64,000 nucleotides of DNA, from positions 37,194,952 to 37,258,951 of the forward strand of contig CM072519.1 of NCBI GenBank assembly GCA_036898135.1, in the 5' to 3' direction. A program made the position numbers and the translations under genes. This DNA comes from Oncomelania hupensis (lineage: Eukaryota; Mollusca; Gastropoda; Littorinimorpha; Pomatiopsidae). The notes under the pieces are model-generated. The model was not told the DNA's origin and did not search any database. It saw only the letters and a program-made list of their open reading frames with translations. Below, piece by piece: positions 23,291-35,816 of this stretch (position 1 is the stretch's first letter; each line of letters begins with the position of its first letter).

Positions 23291-24285
23291 TATATAGCAC
23301 TTTCTCCTAATGAACAATATTATTTCAAAGCGCAGTACTCACGCATTCATTCTCAAAATCCGGCTACGTACTATATTAAATCAGACAAAGCACTTGATAA
23401 CGAATTACACAAGGGCGTAATGTACAAAGCGGATAATAAATACTTACAAGTGAAACATAAGAGACGGGGAAGAGAGAGGCGAGAGGAGGTACCGAAGATG
23501 GGTAATGGGGTAGGTGGTGGCGGTGGTCTGAATCAGAAAAAGGAGGAATGATGATGATGGGAAACAAAATCAGAAACATTTAAGGAAGAGATGAGTTTTC
23601 AAGGGAGTTCCAAGTTGAAGGGCCAAGCACTGAGAAAGATCGACAGCCAGCAGAGGAGAGTTTGTAGCGGGGTATGTGAAGCATGAGGGTGTCAGAAGAA
23701 GTCCGAAGATATCTAGAGAACTTGTAGATTTGAATGTTCTGGGCGAGGTAGAAAAGGCTAAGCCATGAACGCACTTGTACCAGAAAATAAAGATTTTGTA
23801 GATAATTCTATGAGGCTGGAAGCCAGTAAAGAGAATATAGAAGGGGTATCATATGATCAGATTTTTTTTTCGTTTTTAGAACCAGACGAGCAGCACAGTT
23901 CTGAACACGTTAGAGCAGATAAGTAGAAGAAGAAGGACGTCCAGTCAGGAGACAGATACATTAATCTAAGCGGGACAGAACAAGAGAGAAAATGAAATTG
24001 GCAGTAGCGCCAATGGTCAGATGCTTGCGGACAAGGCCTATTTTACGGAGCTAAAAGTTGCATGTTTGACAAGTTTTGCGGATGAATTCCGACATGGAGA
24101 TGGTGTTGTCAAGAACGACACCAAGATTTTTGACAGAAGATGACATAGGAAGAGTGCAGTGGTTTGGCCAAGAGTGACAGTGTCTATAGAGGAAGATAGA
24201 GGTTGTGTTTGGTACCTGTGAGCATAATTTCAGTTTTGTTAGCATAGAGTTGGAGCTTGTTAACTGTCATCCAGTTAGAAATGTC
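23284..24285 (-). mobile_element. L2/CR1-like LINE, 5'-truncated copy
   Basis: The minus strand closely matches the longer copy at 25557-27375: shared peptides NLGVVLDNT, SEFIRKTCQTCNF and SSDTLMLHIPRY. The 3' end reads AGTGCTATATAAATACC followed by the ATT-type tail. Its 5' end stops at about 24285 where another AAT tract begins. Frameshifts abound and it is not functional. Confidence 0.88.

Positions 24286-24286
<1 letters not shown>

Positions 24287-24368
<82 letters not shown>
24287..24368. repeat. AAT microsatellite
   Basis: Uninterrupted (AAT)n of about 80 bp at the truncation point of the L2-like copy. Confidence 0.95.
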
Positions 24369-24800
24369 TTATTTTATTCAAAGCGCGAATCCCAAACTAA
24401 TAGTCTGCTATAGACCAAAATAAAAGTGGTATACAGTTAAAAAAGGACAAATAATGCGATTTGATTTGATATTTTATTAACAACAAGAATAGAGATATTA
24501 GGCTAATAATGTTTTTTTCTAATCTGTCCTTGCAACGCTCATTCACACCCCTTCCAAGCATTTTAACGCACGCACACCAACGAGACAAAGAAATTAAGCT
24601 AAGCATTCAAATACAGCAGCTAGAATAAAAAGAATCTAAATTTAAAAATGAGCGTCTCTGCTAACTTTCCTCCAACAAAGTCGTAGTATTCCATAAACGC
24701 TTCAAAACATTTTGGCAAACTTTCATCACTGCAGGAAGCCATCTTCTTTTCACAATCTCAACATTTAATATGAACAGAACTGATGCAGGGTAGCGAGGCA
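24369..24800. other. Noncoding stretch
   Basis: No exon seen. The first 60 bp ('TTATTTTATTCAAAGCGCGAATCCC') resemble a LINE 3' end on the minus strand, with the AAT tract as its tail. Confidence 0.45.
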
Positions 24801-25300
24801 AGGCAAGGCAAGTTTATTTCAGAAAAAAAAACATTAAGGGCACATGGACATCGTTAAAATGATACACACACACATGCAAAATAAATAATTACATAACATT
24901 TTAAATTTTTTAAATGAAAACTATTTATGTACACAAAGGAATTGCAGAAGGGTGGTGAGAGGGAGCGATTGAGAGGGGAAAAGAAGAAAAAAGAAATTGA
25001 TTGGGGATAGCAACTAGGGATTATAACTAACAATACAATTCAATCTAAACACATCAAGGACAAAGTACTGAAATTGTTTTTGTTACACACAACCTGTAAA
25101 TATCAGAACTAGATTAATGTTTGACATGGGATAACAACGTAACAATTGTTTAATAATTAATTTCATTAGCCTTACAAGCTTTAATAATACTGACTTTTTA
25201 TTAGATGACAATAATTCTTGAAATTTGATGGCATTGGGATATCTATAAAAATATGATTTTAATAATTCTCTTCTCGAGTTACAAAAATGTGAACACAAAA
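24800..25300 (-). mobile_element. LINE 3' fragment with TTGCC-type tail
   Basis: On the minus strand a short frame (25083-25298, CNSRRELLKSYF, NAIKFQELLSS) resembles the C-terminal region that follows RT in several invertebrate LINEs. The sequence runs to an A-rich segment and a (TTGCC)n tail (AGGCAAGGCAAGGCAAG at 24800-24817 on the + strand). It is a different family from the L2-like copies on either side. Confidence 0.55.
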
Positions 25301-25484
25301 ATACATAATGAAACTCGTCACCAAGACGATGTCAAATGTCTGCATAGGCTAATCCAAACCGCCTCAAACTGGCTGCAACTGGGTCAAACCGACTTCGCGC
25401 ATAGGCACCTGTTGTTCGTGGCGGAAAATCAAGCTGAAGTAACGAAATTTTTAAGGAAAGAAATCGATAATCGTTACTTTTATT

Positions 25485-25487
<3 letters not shown>

Positions 25488-25555
<68 letters not shown>

Positions 25556-25556
25556 T
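25488..25556. repeat. AAT microsatellite (L2 tail)
   Basis: (AAT)n tail of the minus-strand L2-like element that follows, as at 23189-23283. Confidence 0.93.
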
Positions 25557-27375
25557 TTATATAGCGCTTTTTCCCAATGAACAATATCAGTTCAAAGCGC
25601 AGTACTCACGCATTCATTCTAAACATCCGGCTTCATACAAAATAAAATCAGACACTTGCTAACAAATAAGAGACGAGGGAGGGAGGGAGGAGTTGAGAGC
25701 TAAGAATGGCGGGTGGGGTGGGTGGACGATGATGATGGGAGGCAAGATCAGAAACATTTAAGGAAGAGATGAGTTTTCAAGTTGGATTTAAAAGTAGCTA
25801 TGTTTGGAGAGCTGCGAAGAGAGAGAGGAAGAGAGTTCCAAGTTAAAGGGCCAAGTACTGAGAAAGATCGACGACCAGCAGAGGAGAATGTGTAGCGGGG
25901 TATGTGGAGCATGAGGGTGTCAGAGGAAGAACGAAGATTTCTAGAAGGCTTATAGAATTGAATGTCTGGGTGAGGTAAGAAGGGGCTAAGCCATGGACGC
26001 ACTTGTAACAAAAAATAGCGATTTTTTGTAGGTAATTCTATGAGACACTGGAAGCCAGTGGAGAGAATGTAGAAGGGGAGTGATATGATCAGATTTTTTC
26101 CTTTTGAGAACCAGACGTGCAGCTGAGTTCTGAACACGTTGGAGCAGATAAATAGAAGAAGAAGGAAATCCAGCCAGGAGAGAGTTACAGTAGTCTAAGC
26201 GTGACAAAACAAGAGAGGAAATGAGTTTGACAGTAGCGTCAGTGGTCAGATGTTTGCGGACAAGGCCTATTCTACGGAGATGAAAGTTGCATGTTTGACA
26301 GGTTTTCCGTATGAATTCTGACATGGAGAGGGTGTTGTCAAGAACGACACCAAGGTTTTTGACAGAAGACGACATAGGAAGAGTGGTCTGGCCAAGAGTG
26401 ACAGTGTCTACAGAGGAAGAAGACAGGTTGTGTTTGGTACCTGTGAACATGACTTCAGTTTTGTTTGCATTGAGTTGGAGCTTGTTAACTGTCATCCAGT
26501 TAGAAATGTTTTCAAAGCATTCAGAAGGTTTTGGTCAGAATGGATGGAAGGTTTTGAGGAGTGTGACTGTTTTTTTTTTTTTAGCTGGTGGAAAGTGTCG
26601 TGGTTTGGGATGACGTGAGAGAGAGGAGATGTGTAAAGGGTAAAAAGAACAGGCCCCATAACTGACCCCTGAGCAACACCGAAGACAAGTCTGGACGGTT
26701 CAGAGAGGTGGTTGTTGATGCAGACAGATTGAAAGCGATCAGTTAGGTAAGAGCGGAACCAGCTGAGGGCGCTGTCTTTTATTCCAAAAGAGTTCTGGAG
26801 ACGCTGAAGGAGGGTGGAGTGATCGATTGTGTCAAAAGCGGCTGAGAGATCGAGAAGGGTCAACAAAGAGATTTTACCGGAGTCAGTGGCAGAGAGTAGG
26901 TCATTCACGATGTGAAGAAGAGCTGATTCAGTGGAGTGGTCAGGACGATAGGCAGACTGGAACGGGCAGAACAAGTTGTTGGAAGACAGTGATGGTTGAG
27001 CTGTTTCAGGACAACCCTCTCAAGAAGTTTGGATAGGAAAGGAAGATTAGAGACAGGGCGGTAGTTTTTGAAATCTTCTGGGTCGAGGTTTGATTTTTTC
27101 AGTAGTGGCCGCACGATGGCTGACTTAAAACAGGCGGGAACAGAACCGGATTGCAAAGAGGAATTGACTATGTTCGTGATGGCAGGAAGGAGGTCGGTGA
27201 TACAGTCTTTGAAAAGGGAGGTAGGGATGGGATCAAGCTCGCACGTCTTGAACGACATGGTGCTGAGGATCTCAGCAACCTCGGGCTTAGAGACAGATTG
27301 AAAAGAGAGAAATGGTACGCCAGTGAAATGTGGATCAGGAGGACAAGACTGACAGGGAGTGTCGTCGAGAATTTT
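25557..27375 (-). mobile_element. L2/CR1-like LINE with RT, active site lost
   Basis: Minus-strand RT in several frames. 26905-27258 (LDPIPTSLFKD, NYRPVSNLPFLSK) covers the fingers. 26492-26974 (FQSAYRPDHSTESALL, DLSAAFDTIDHS, GVAQGSVMGPVLFTLYTSPL) covers motif A and the QG box. 25986-26495 (KTEVMFTGT, NLGVVLDNT, RLDYCNSLL, LQRVQNSAARLVL, HSLHWLPV) covers thumb and C-terminal region. The YADD box expected between the last two is absent: after HQL the frame enters a homopolymer (T run at about 26570-26582 on the + strand) read as lysines. It is truncated at the 5' end, with no endonuclease. Confidence 0.92.
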
Positions 27376-27530
27376 GCGAATTTGCGAATTTGCGAATTTT
27401 TTTATTCGTTGAAATTTCTTTAACTTTTTAAAAACATTAACGCGTTAAATTTTCTGTAACCAAAAATTTAATTCGTTAAATCTTCCATGCCTGGAGTTTG
27501 TTTCGGAATAAAGACATTGGTAGGAGAGAG
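27360..27530. other. AT-rich junction with GCGAATTT repetition
   Basis: A short threefold GCGAATTT repeat (about 27374-27400) at the 5' end of the L2-like element, followed by AT-rich sequence with AACGCGTTAAAT and AATTCGTTAAAT echoes. No gene. Confidence 0.6.
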
Positions 27531-27551
27531 AAGATATCTTGTAGTTAATTC

Positions 27552-27594
27552 TTGCTTTGACAGGCAACTAGTGTAGAGTTGCCTGTCAAAGCAA
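27552..27594. repeat. Perfect 18-bp inverted repeat (hairpin)
   Basis: TTGCTTTGACAGGCAACT and its exact reverse complement, separated by 7 bases. The inner motif TTTGACAGGCAA recurs once more at about 27597-27609. It sits just before the RNase H LINE fragment. Confidence 0.85.
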
Positions 27595-27609
27595 AGATTT
27601 GACAGGCAA

Positions 27610-28360
27610 ATAATGTAAATTCATTGTCGGCACTCGAGGCCATCTCCACGAGAAAACTATCACATCCGTTCTTAGCAGAAATACATGACCTCCACACTAA
27701 ACTCGTGTCTGACGGGAAAAAGATTGTATTTTTGTGGGCACTAGGTAGGTCACATGGGGATACGAAGGAACACGATAGCAGATCAGGCAGCAAAAGAAGC
27801 ATTAGATCAAGATATGCCATATAACAATTTTCAGTTTGTTCCTTATTCTGACCTTCACAGCTTGACTAGATCTTACTATCGAAAAACCTGGCAAGAACGA
27901 TGGCACGGCGAAACTAGCAACAAACTTTTTCAAATTTTACCAGACGTCTCTGATCCGTTGCCAGACTCCTCTCCCAAGCGGAAAGACGAAACAGTGCTGA
28001 CCCGACTGCACAATGGGTACACATATGTGAACCACGGTTTTCTTTTCAGAGGGGAGGAACCACCTTGGTGTCATGGCCGTGATCAGATATTTTCAGTTCG
28101 ACATTTTTTTTAACTGAGTGCTGCGATTTGATTGAAGAAAGAGAACATATTTTTAATACATCAGATTTAAAGAAGATTTTTTAGAGAGGTTGCCTGTGAA
28201 AGTGTGTTTGAATATTTAAGAGTGACAGGCTTGTTTTTTAAGATTTGAACCATTTTGTAATATTTTAAGATAACGTTTCCTGGTCCTGATTTGGCTCGGA
28301 AGAGTCCGCTGGACCTAAAGCAATAATCATGTAAAGTAATGTAAACTAGTTTAGAGTTTT
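27610..28360 (+). mobile_element. I-like LINE, RNase H and 3' end
   Basis: The + strand encodes the end of an ORF2 RNase H: VFLWALGRSH (27624 frame), then after a frameshift near 27752 IRRNTIADQAAKEAL, a linker with WQERWHGETSNK, and a terminal Cys/His segment (PPWCHGRDQ..SVRHFF). The frame breaks again near 28110. The 3' end is CCTGATTTGGCTCGGAAGAG..CTGGACCTAAAGCAATAA followed by imperfect TGTAA repeats. The same 3' end appears on the non-autonomous elements at 34871 and 40929 and on the piece at 37855. Confidence 0.82.
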
Positions 28361-28371
28361 AAGAGCAGATG

Positions 28372-28592
28372 ACCCCTGTGGGGGCGCCGGGGGTTTCAGT
28401 ATAAATAGTATCCCCACTTTCTGGAAATTTAGTGCTTTAAATTCCCACTGTCGCTGTCTTCTTTCTTTGTTCTTTCTCATTCCTACTCTGTTCTATCAAT
28501 CTACTATACTATCGTCTTCTTCGCTAGACCAGTCACCTACCTTTGTTCTTGAGAACTCTTCCGGGACAAAACTCCTCATTTGTGTGTGAGAG
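28372..28592 (+). mobile_element. Non-autonomous retroelement, truncated copy 1
   Basis: It starts with a G/C-rich hairpin-like CCCCTGTGGGGGCGCCGGGGG, then TTTCAGTATAAATAGTATCCC and the shared body (CTTTAAATTCCCACTGTCGCTGTC) seen at 34871-35475 and 40929-41500. It is cut off after 'CTCCTCATTTGTGTGTGAG' near 28592. It lies directly after the 3' end of the RNase H LINE whose 3' tail the family shares. Confidence 0.75.
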
Positions 28593-28680
28593 AGAATGGA
28601 GAATAGTTTAGACTATATACATTCGTCAAGATACACACCAAGGTTGCGAATAGAATAAGAGAAATGGGTGGAGGTTAAGG

Positions 28681-29745
28681 TCGGAGGATCTTTATCAGAT
28701 ATGAGAGAACAGGAGAGGGGGTGCCTCAGGGTAGTATCTTGTCTCTCTTGCTGTTTAATATTAAAATAAATATTATTGGTCGTTCAGTGAAACGGGGAAT
28801 TGACAATTCTTTGTTTGTTGATGATTTTGCATTAGTAGCTAAGGGTAAAACCTTGGCATCTGCAGAACGTCAGCTACAGTTATGCGTCAATGCCGTTGAA
28901 GACTGGGTATTACAAAATGGTTTGAAATTTTCGCAGGCAAAAACCGAATGTATTCACTTAAATCTGCAGTCTCGTAAACTATTCTATTTGGGACATATTC
29001 AACCATTTATTGATTATTCTTCAACTATTTGGGATTCTGCTAGTGGCAATGCCATAAAGCCTTTATTTCGGATTCACAAACGTGCAATTAAAATGGTTAT
29101 TCTTTTTAAAAAAAAATCTCTGAATGATTACAAACAGATCAACATACTACCTCTTGCCAACAGATTAAAATTTAATAAAGGAATTTTCATGCACAAGATC
29201 CTTTCTGGTAATACACCCTTCTATCTTTCTTCTCTTTTTTCTAGGAAAACTGCCAGATTTTTTACCAAACTAAATATCCCATTAACAAAAGAATTGATCT
29301 GTTCAAAACCAGTCTGTCATATTCAGGTTTCACTTTATGGAATAACTTTCCAGAAGATCTCTGCAGTGCAGTCACTAAAAAAACATCCTTTAGACACAAT
29401 CTTTTACAGCACGTTAAAATTAGTTAATTGGCTACTTAGCAAGAGTTCTACGTTCATAACTTTAATTAATTGGGTTTTAAATACGTTGTGTGTATGTTTG
29501 TGTGTGTGTGGAACGGGGTAGGGGGTGGGTGGGCGTGTGCGCATATCTTGATTATATTGTTACATTCTGATGTTATTGTTATGAAGTTATTTTGTTATAC
29601 TAATTGTTATTGTTACAAGCCCCAAGGGCAGGATGTAAAAAAGCACACCCAGTGTTTAATCTTTTTACCCTTGTTAAATAAAATTGTTATCTTATCTTAT
29701 CTATCTTATTTTATCTTATCTTATCTTCTCTTCTCTTCTCTTCTC
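28681..29745 (+). mobile_element. Chimeric LINE remnant (two families fused)
   Basis: One 266-codon frame (28721-29521) joins two unlike pieces. The first is an RT core with QGSILSLLLFNIKIN, LFVDDFALVA and KFSQAKTECIHL, as in RNase-H-type LINEs. From about residue 84 it continues as a post-RT segment of another LINE (GHIQPFIDYSSTIWDSASG, FRIHKRAIKMV). The 3' flank has AAATAAAATTG and a (TTATC)n tail at about 29690-29740, which belongs to the second piece. The junction near 28970 may be a deletion or a template switch. It is not functional, as it lacks the RT fingers and endonuclease. Confidence 0.7.
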
Positions 29746-29757
29746 TTCTCTCCTCTT

Positions 29758-29824
<67 letters not shown>
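29690..29824. repeat. TTATC and CT repeats
   Basis: (TTATC)n-like LINE tail grading into TCTTC units and then (CT)n to 29824. Confidence 0.95.
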
Positions 29825-29829
<5 letters not shown>

Positions 29830-30130
29830 TAGACCTTGTGCATATATTCACTACACGAACCGGTTTTATAGTTATTAGGGTCCGATGACTTTAAATTATT
29901 GTTAGTCTGTTTATTGTGAGAGGATATTGGTTGGTTTTTGTTTTTTTGGAGAGCTAAATTCTGATTGGTCGAGCTGGTCACATGACAGTTCACTAACGTA
30001 CATTCAAAAATCAATTCATTCTTTTATTGACTATACTAGAGATTGTGTGTCCTAGACTTCTCGCAGCGGTGTCTGAAGGCATATACTGTTTGTTATTTGA
30101 AATGTTGTATTTTAAATGTAATGTAATGTA
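29825..30130. other. Noncoding stretch
   Basis: Nothing recognisable apart from a TGTAATGTAATG run at its end (about 30117-30129), like the tails of the non-autonomous family. Confidence 0.5.
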
Positions 30131-30915
30131 TTATGAAACTGGCTGGAGAGGAACAAGAACTTGAACAGCTGGTACAGAGGCTTGACACCACCTCCAGAGC
30201 CTATGGAATGGAAATAAGTGCAGAGAAGACCAAAATGATGACCAACAACACCAATGACATTAACACGGACATCAAAGTCCAAGGCCAATCCCTCAACACA
30301 GTGCATAGCTTCAAATACTGTATTTAGGAGCCATTGTATCAGACGATGGTTCCAGACAGGAAGTCCTCTCCGGGATCGCACAAACAACTGCTTCCCTGGC
30401 GAGGTTGAAGCCAATTTGGAAAGACAGGATCGATCATCAGTCTACATTCCAAGGTAAGACTGCATCTCCATCTCCCTATATGCTTGCGAAACATGGACCC
30501 TCACAGCAGATCTCTAACGAAGAATACAAAGCATGGAGATGAGGTGCTACAGAAGACTTCTGGGCATTTCCTATACTCAGCACATCACCAACGACGAAGT
30601 CCGACAGACCATCACACAAGCCATTTGACAACACGATGACCTGCTCACAGTGGTGAAAAAAACGGAAACTCCGATGGTATGGCCACGTCACCAGATCATC
30701 AGGTCTTGCAAAGACCATCCTGCTAGGCACAGTGCAAGGAGGTAGAAGAAGAGGGAGACCGAAAAAGAGGTGGGTGGACAACATTCGAGAATGGACTGGT
30801 TTGACACTGAGCGAAACAATCAGGGTTGCTGAGGACAGGGAAAGATGGAGTACTCTGGTTAAACGATAATCTGTGGTGCCCCTACGACCTCCGAGTTACG
30901 GGATAGGATAGGATA
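30131..30915 (+). mobile_element. RTE-type LINE, 5'-truncated copy
   Basis: Starts within the RT domain (LAGEEQELEQLVQRLDTTSRAYG) and parallels 59390-60171 to the 3' end, with several small frameshifts. The tail is GGATAGGATAGGATAGG at about 30900-30915. Identity to the full copy looks high by eye, so this is a fairly recent fragment. Confidence 0.9.
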
Positions 30916-31280
30916 GGCTAAGATTATGAAATTATGATATTGTAAAATTAATAATAAATACTTTTTTGATATTATTGTGAAGGAGGGAGTGGGGAGGAGA
31001 AGAACATGGTGGACCACTGTAATTTTTGAATAACGAATTGAATTCGGATAATTATTTGATTTGAAGTTGAAACTGCAATTGCAGTGTATAGTATTACGTT
31101 TATTTGTATGAATGAAATTAATTGTGTCCTTGACAAAATAATCAGTTGTTATAATTAGTTGTAGAATGTGTGTTTATGTTGTGAACTGTATTCGATATGG
31201 ATGAAATTGGGATTTGTAGGCAGTATATGGTTTTATGCCCAATTTGTAGGAAATAGAGCAAACAGTAATTGGTAATAGTT
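30916..31280. other. Noncoding stretch
   Basis: AT-rich, no supported feature. Confidence 0.5.
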
Positions 31281-34200
<2,920 letters not shown>

Positions 34201-34870
34201 CAGGTTAAAGAACAGAAGACCTTCACTACTTTGTTGAAACAGGACATTGTGCAAAACTGTCTGGATTAATACCCGGTGTGATAGCTCGTTATTCTTAAGT
34301 GGAGTTACAAACCTGTTGGTAAGCAATGGTATTCTTTATACTTGTCGTTTGTGCCTTGGACTATGGATTGTGTCTTGTGTCCTGTATTTGGTATTTACTT
34401 GATGAGATTAAAGTAGTTAAATAATGCAATTTATGACGGTATAATTATTCGTCAACCTTTCTCCCATTTTGTTATGTTGACAAGCTTACGAACGAGAACG
34501 CCATTAACTTAACTTAAATCAGTGGGCCATTAAATTCTTTACACTCGTTCCACATACCCACCATTTCATGGAGAACATTAGATTTAAGATATGTATTTAA
34601 TTGTTTTTGACTAATTTATTGCAAAAGAAAATTATTCAGCATTTTGCAGAAACTACTAAGTCAATCCCTAATTTGTTAAATCAGTACTTTGATTAGTAGA
34701 CCATAATCTTTTAGTAGATGTAAGTTTTGTGTCATTCATTATTTATTATTTATCACTTTTCTGCTTTTGTTGAAAGCATTTTTAGGATAGGTAGAATGTG
34801 TGTATGTGTATGTGTGTGTTTGGTTTTGGAAGGATTTATTTTCGTGTGTGTGTGTATGTGGGGAAGAAGG
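34201..34870. other. Noncoding stretch
   Basis: No exon or repeat family recognised. Weakly TG-rich near 34797-34858. Confidence 0.5.
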
Positions 34871-35475
34871 ATTGATTGATTGATTGATTTATTGTTGCTT
34901 TAGGTCCAGCGGACTCTTCCGAGCCAAATCAGGACCGGACAACCCCCGATCCGCATAAAAGATCTGCTGAAACAACCCCAGTGGGAAAATTGAATGCCCT
35001 CCAACGGCCAGTCACTTTACAATAAAGACATCCCACGCGGGGGACGGCTGAGGGTTGACCTCAACTACGCGAACACCCCGGTTACAAAAACAAAATAGAA
35101 TACAAACATCATTATAAATCATCAAAAAAACACATACATATAAAATGCCTATAGTGCTAAATAGTACAATCATAGGAAGCCCTAGTGACCACCCGGCAGA
35201 AAGCGTCCAACACTCCCAAGCTGATCCAACAGACCTCATACACAAACAAGGAGTCTTGTCCAGGAAGAGTTTTCAAGAAAAAAGGTAGGTCATTGATCTA
35301 GCGAAGAAGAAGATAGTATAGCAGAGTGAGGACAGAGCAGGAATAGGAAAGAGTAAATGAGGAAGACAGCGACAGTGGGAATTTAAAGCACTAAATTTCC
35401 ATAAAGTGGGGATACTATTTATACTGAAAACCCCCGGCATTCCAACGGGGGTACTGTTGCCGCAGTGAATCTGTC
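34871..35475 (-). mobile_element. Non-autonomous retroelement, full copy 2
   Basis: A minus-strand copy of a roughly 570-bp element. Its 5' end (at 35460) has the paired C-run/G-run and TATAAATAGTATCCCC. Its 3' end (at 34890) is GCTCGGAAGAGTCCGCTGGACCTAAAGCAA, followed by AATC tail repeats (GATT units at 34871-34887 on the + strand). It carries a 77-codon frame similar to one in copy 3, but the differences look non-selected. No Pol III boxes were found. Confidence 0.82.
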
Positions 35476-35560
35476 TTGCCTATAAAGGAAAGACAGGTTT
35501 TCAACTGTGGCTTTCACTGTTCCCTTTATAGGTTTGAACAATCTACAGTGGCAAGATTGC
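35455..35560. repeat. Inverted repeat CCTATAAAGG..CCTTTATAGG
   Basis: The arms CTATAAAGGAAA (about 35480) and TTCCCTTTATAG (about 35522) face each other. An outer pair GCCGCAGTG (35459) and CAGTGGCAAG (35546) is less exact. Could fold into a hairpin. It lies at the 5' border of non-autonomous copy 2. Confidence 0.55.
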
Positions 35561-35816
35561 TCATGACCCCAAGGGGTGGGAAGAAGGATGGGTACGCGCG
35601 CACATGTGTGTGCGTGCGCTCAGGTGCGTTCGTGTAAGTGTGTGTGTGTGTGTCTGAGAGAGAGAGGAGAGAGAGAATGGAAGAAAGAAAGATACAAACA
35701 AACAAATTAATTAATGCAAGAAAGAAACAAAGAAATAGTTTAATCTTTTAGCATTCTGTACAGATGCTCTTTACATTCGTTCATTCTTTTGTCTTCAAGG
35801 TTCGCTTGACGGCTTC

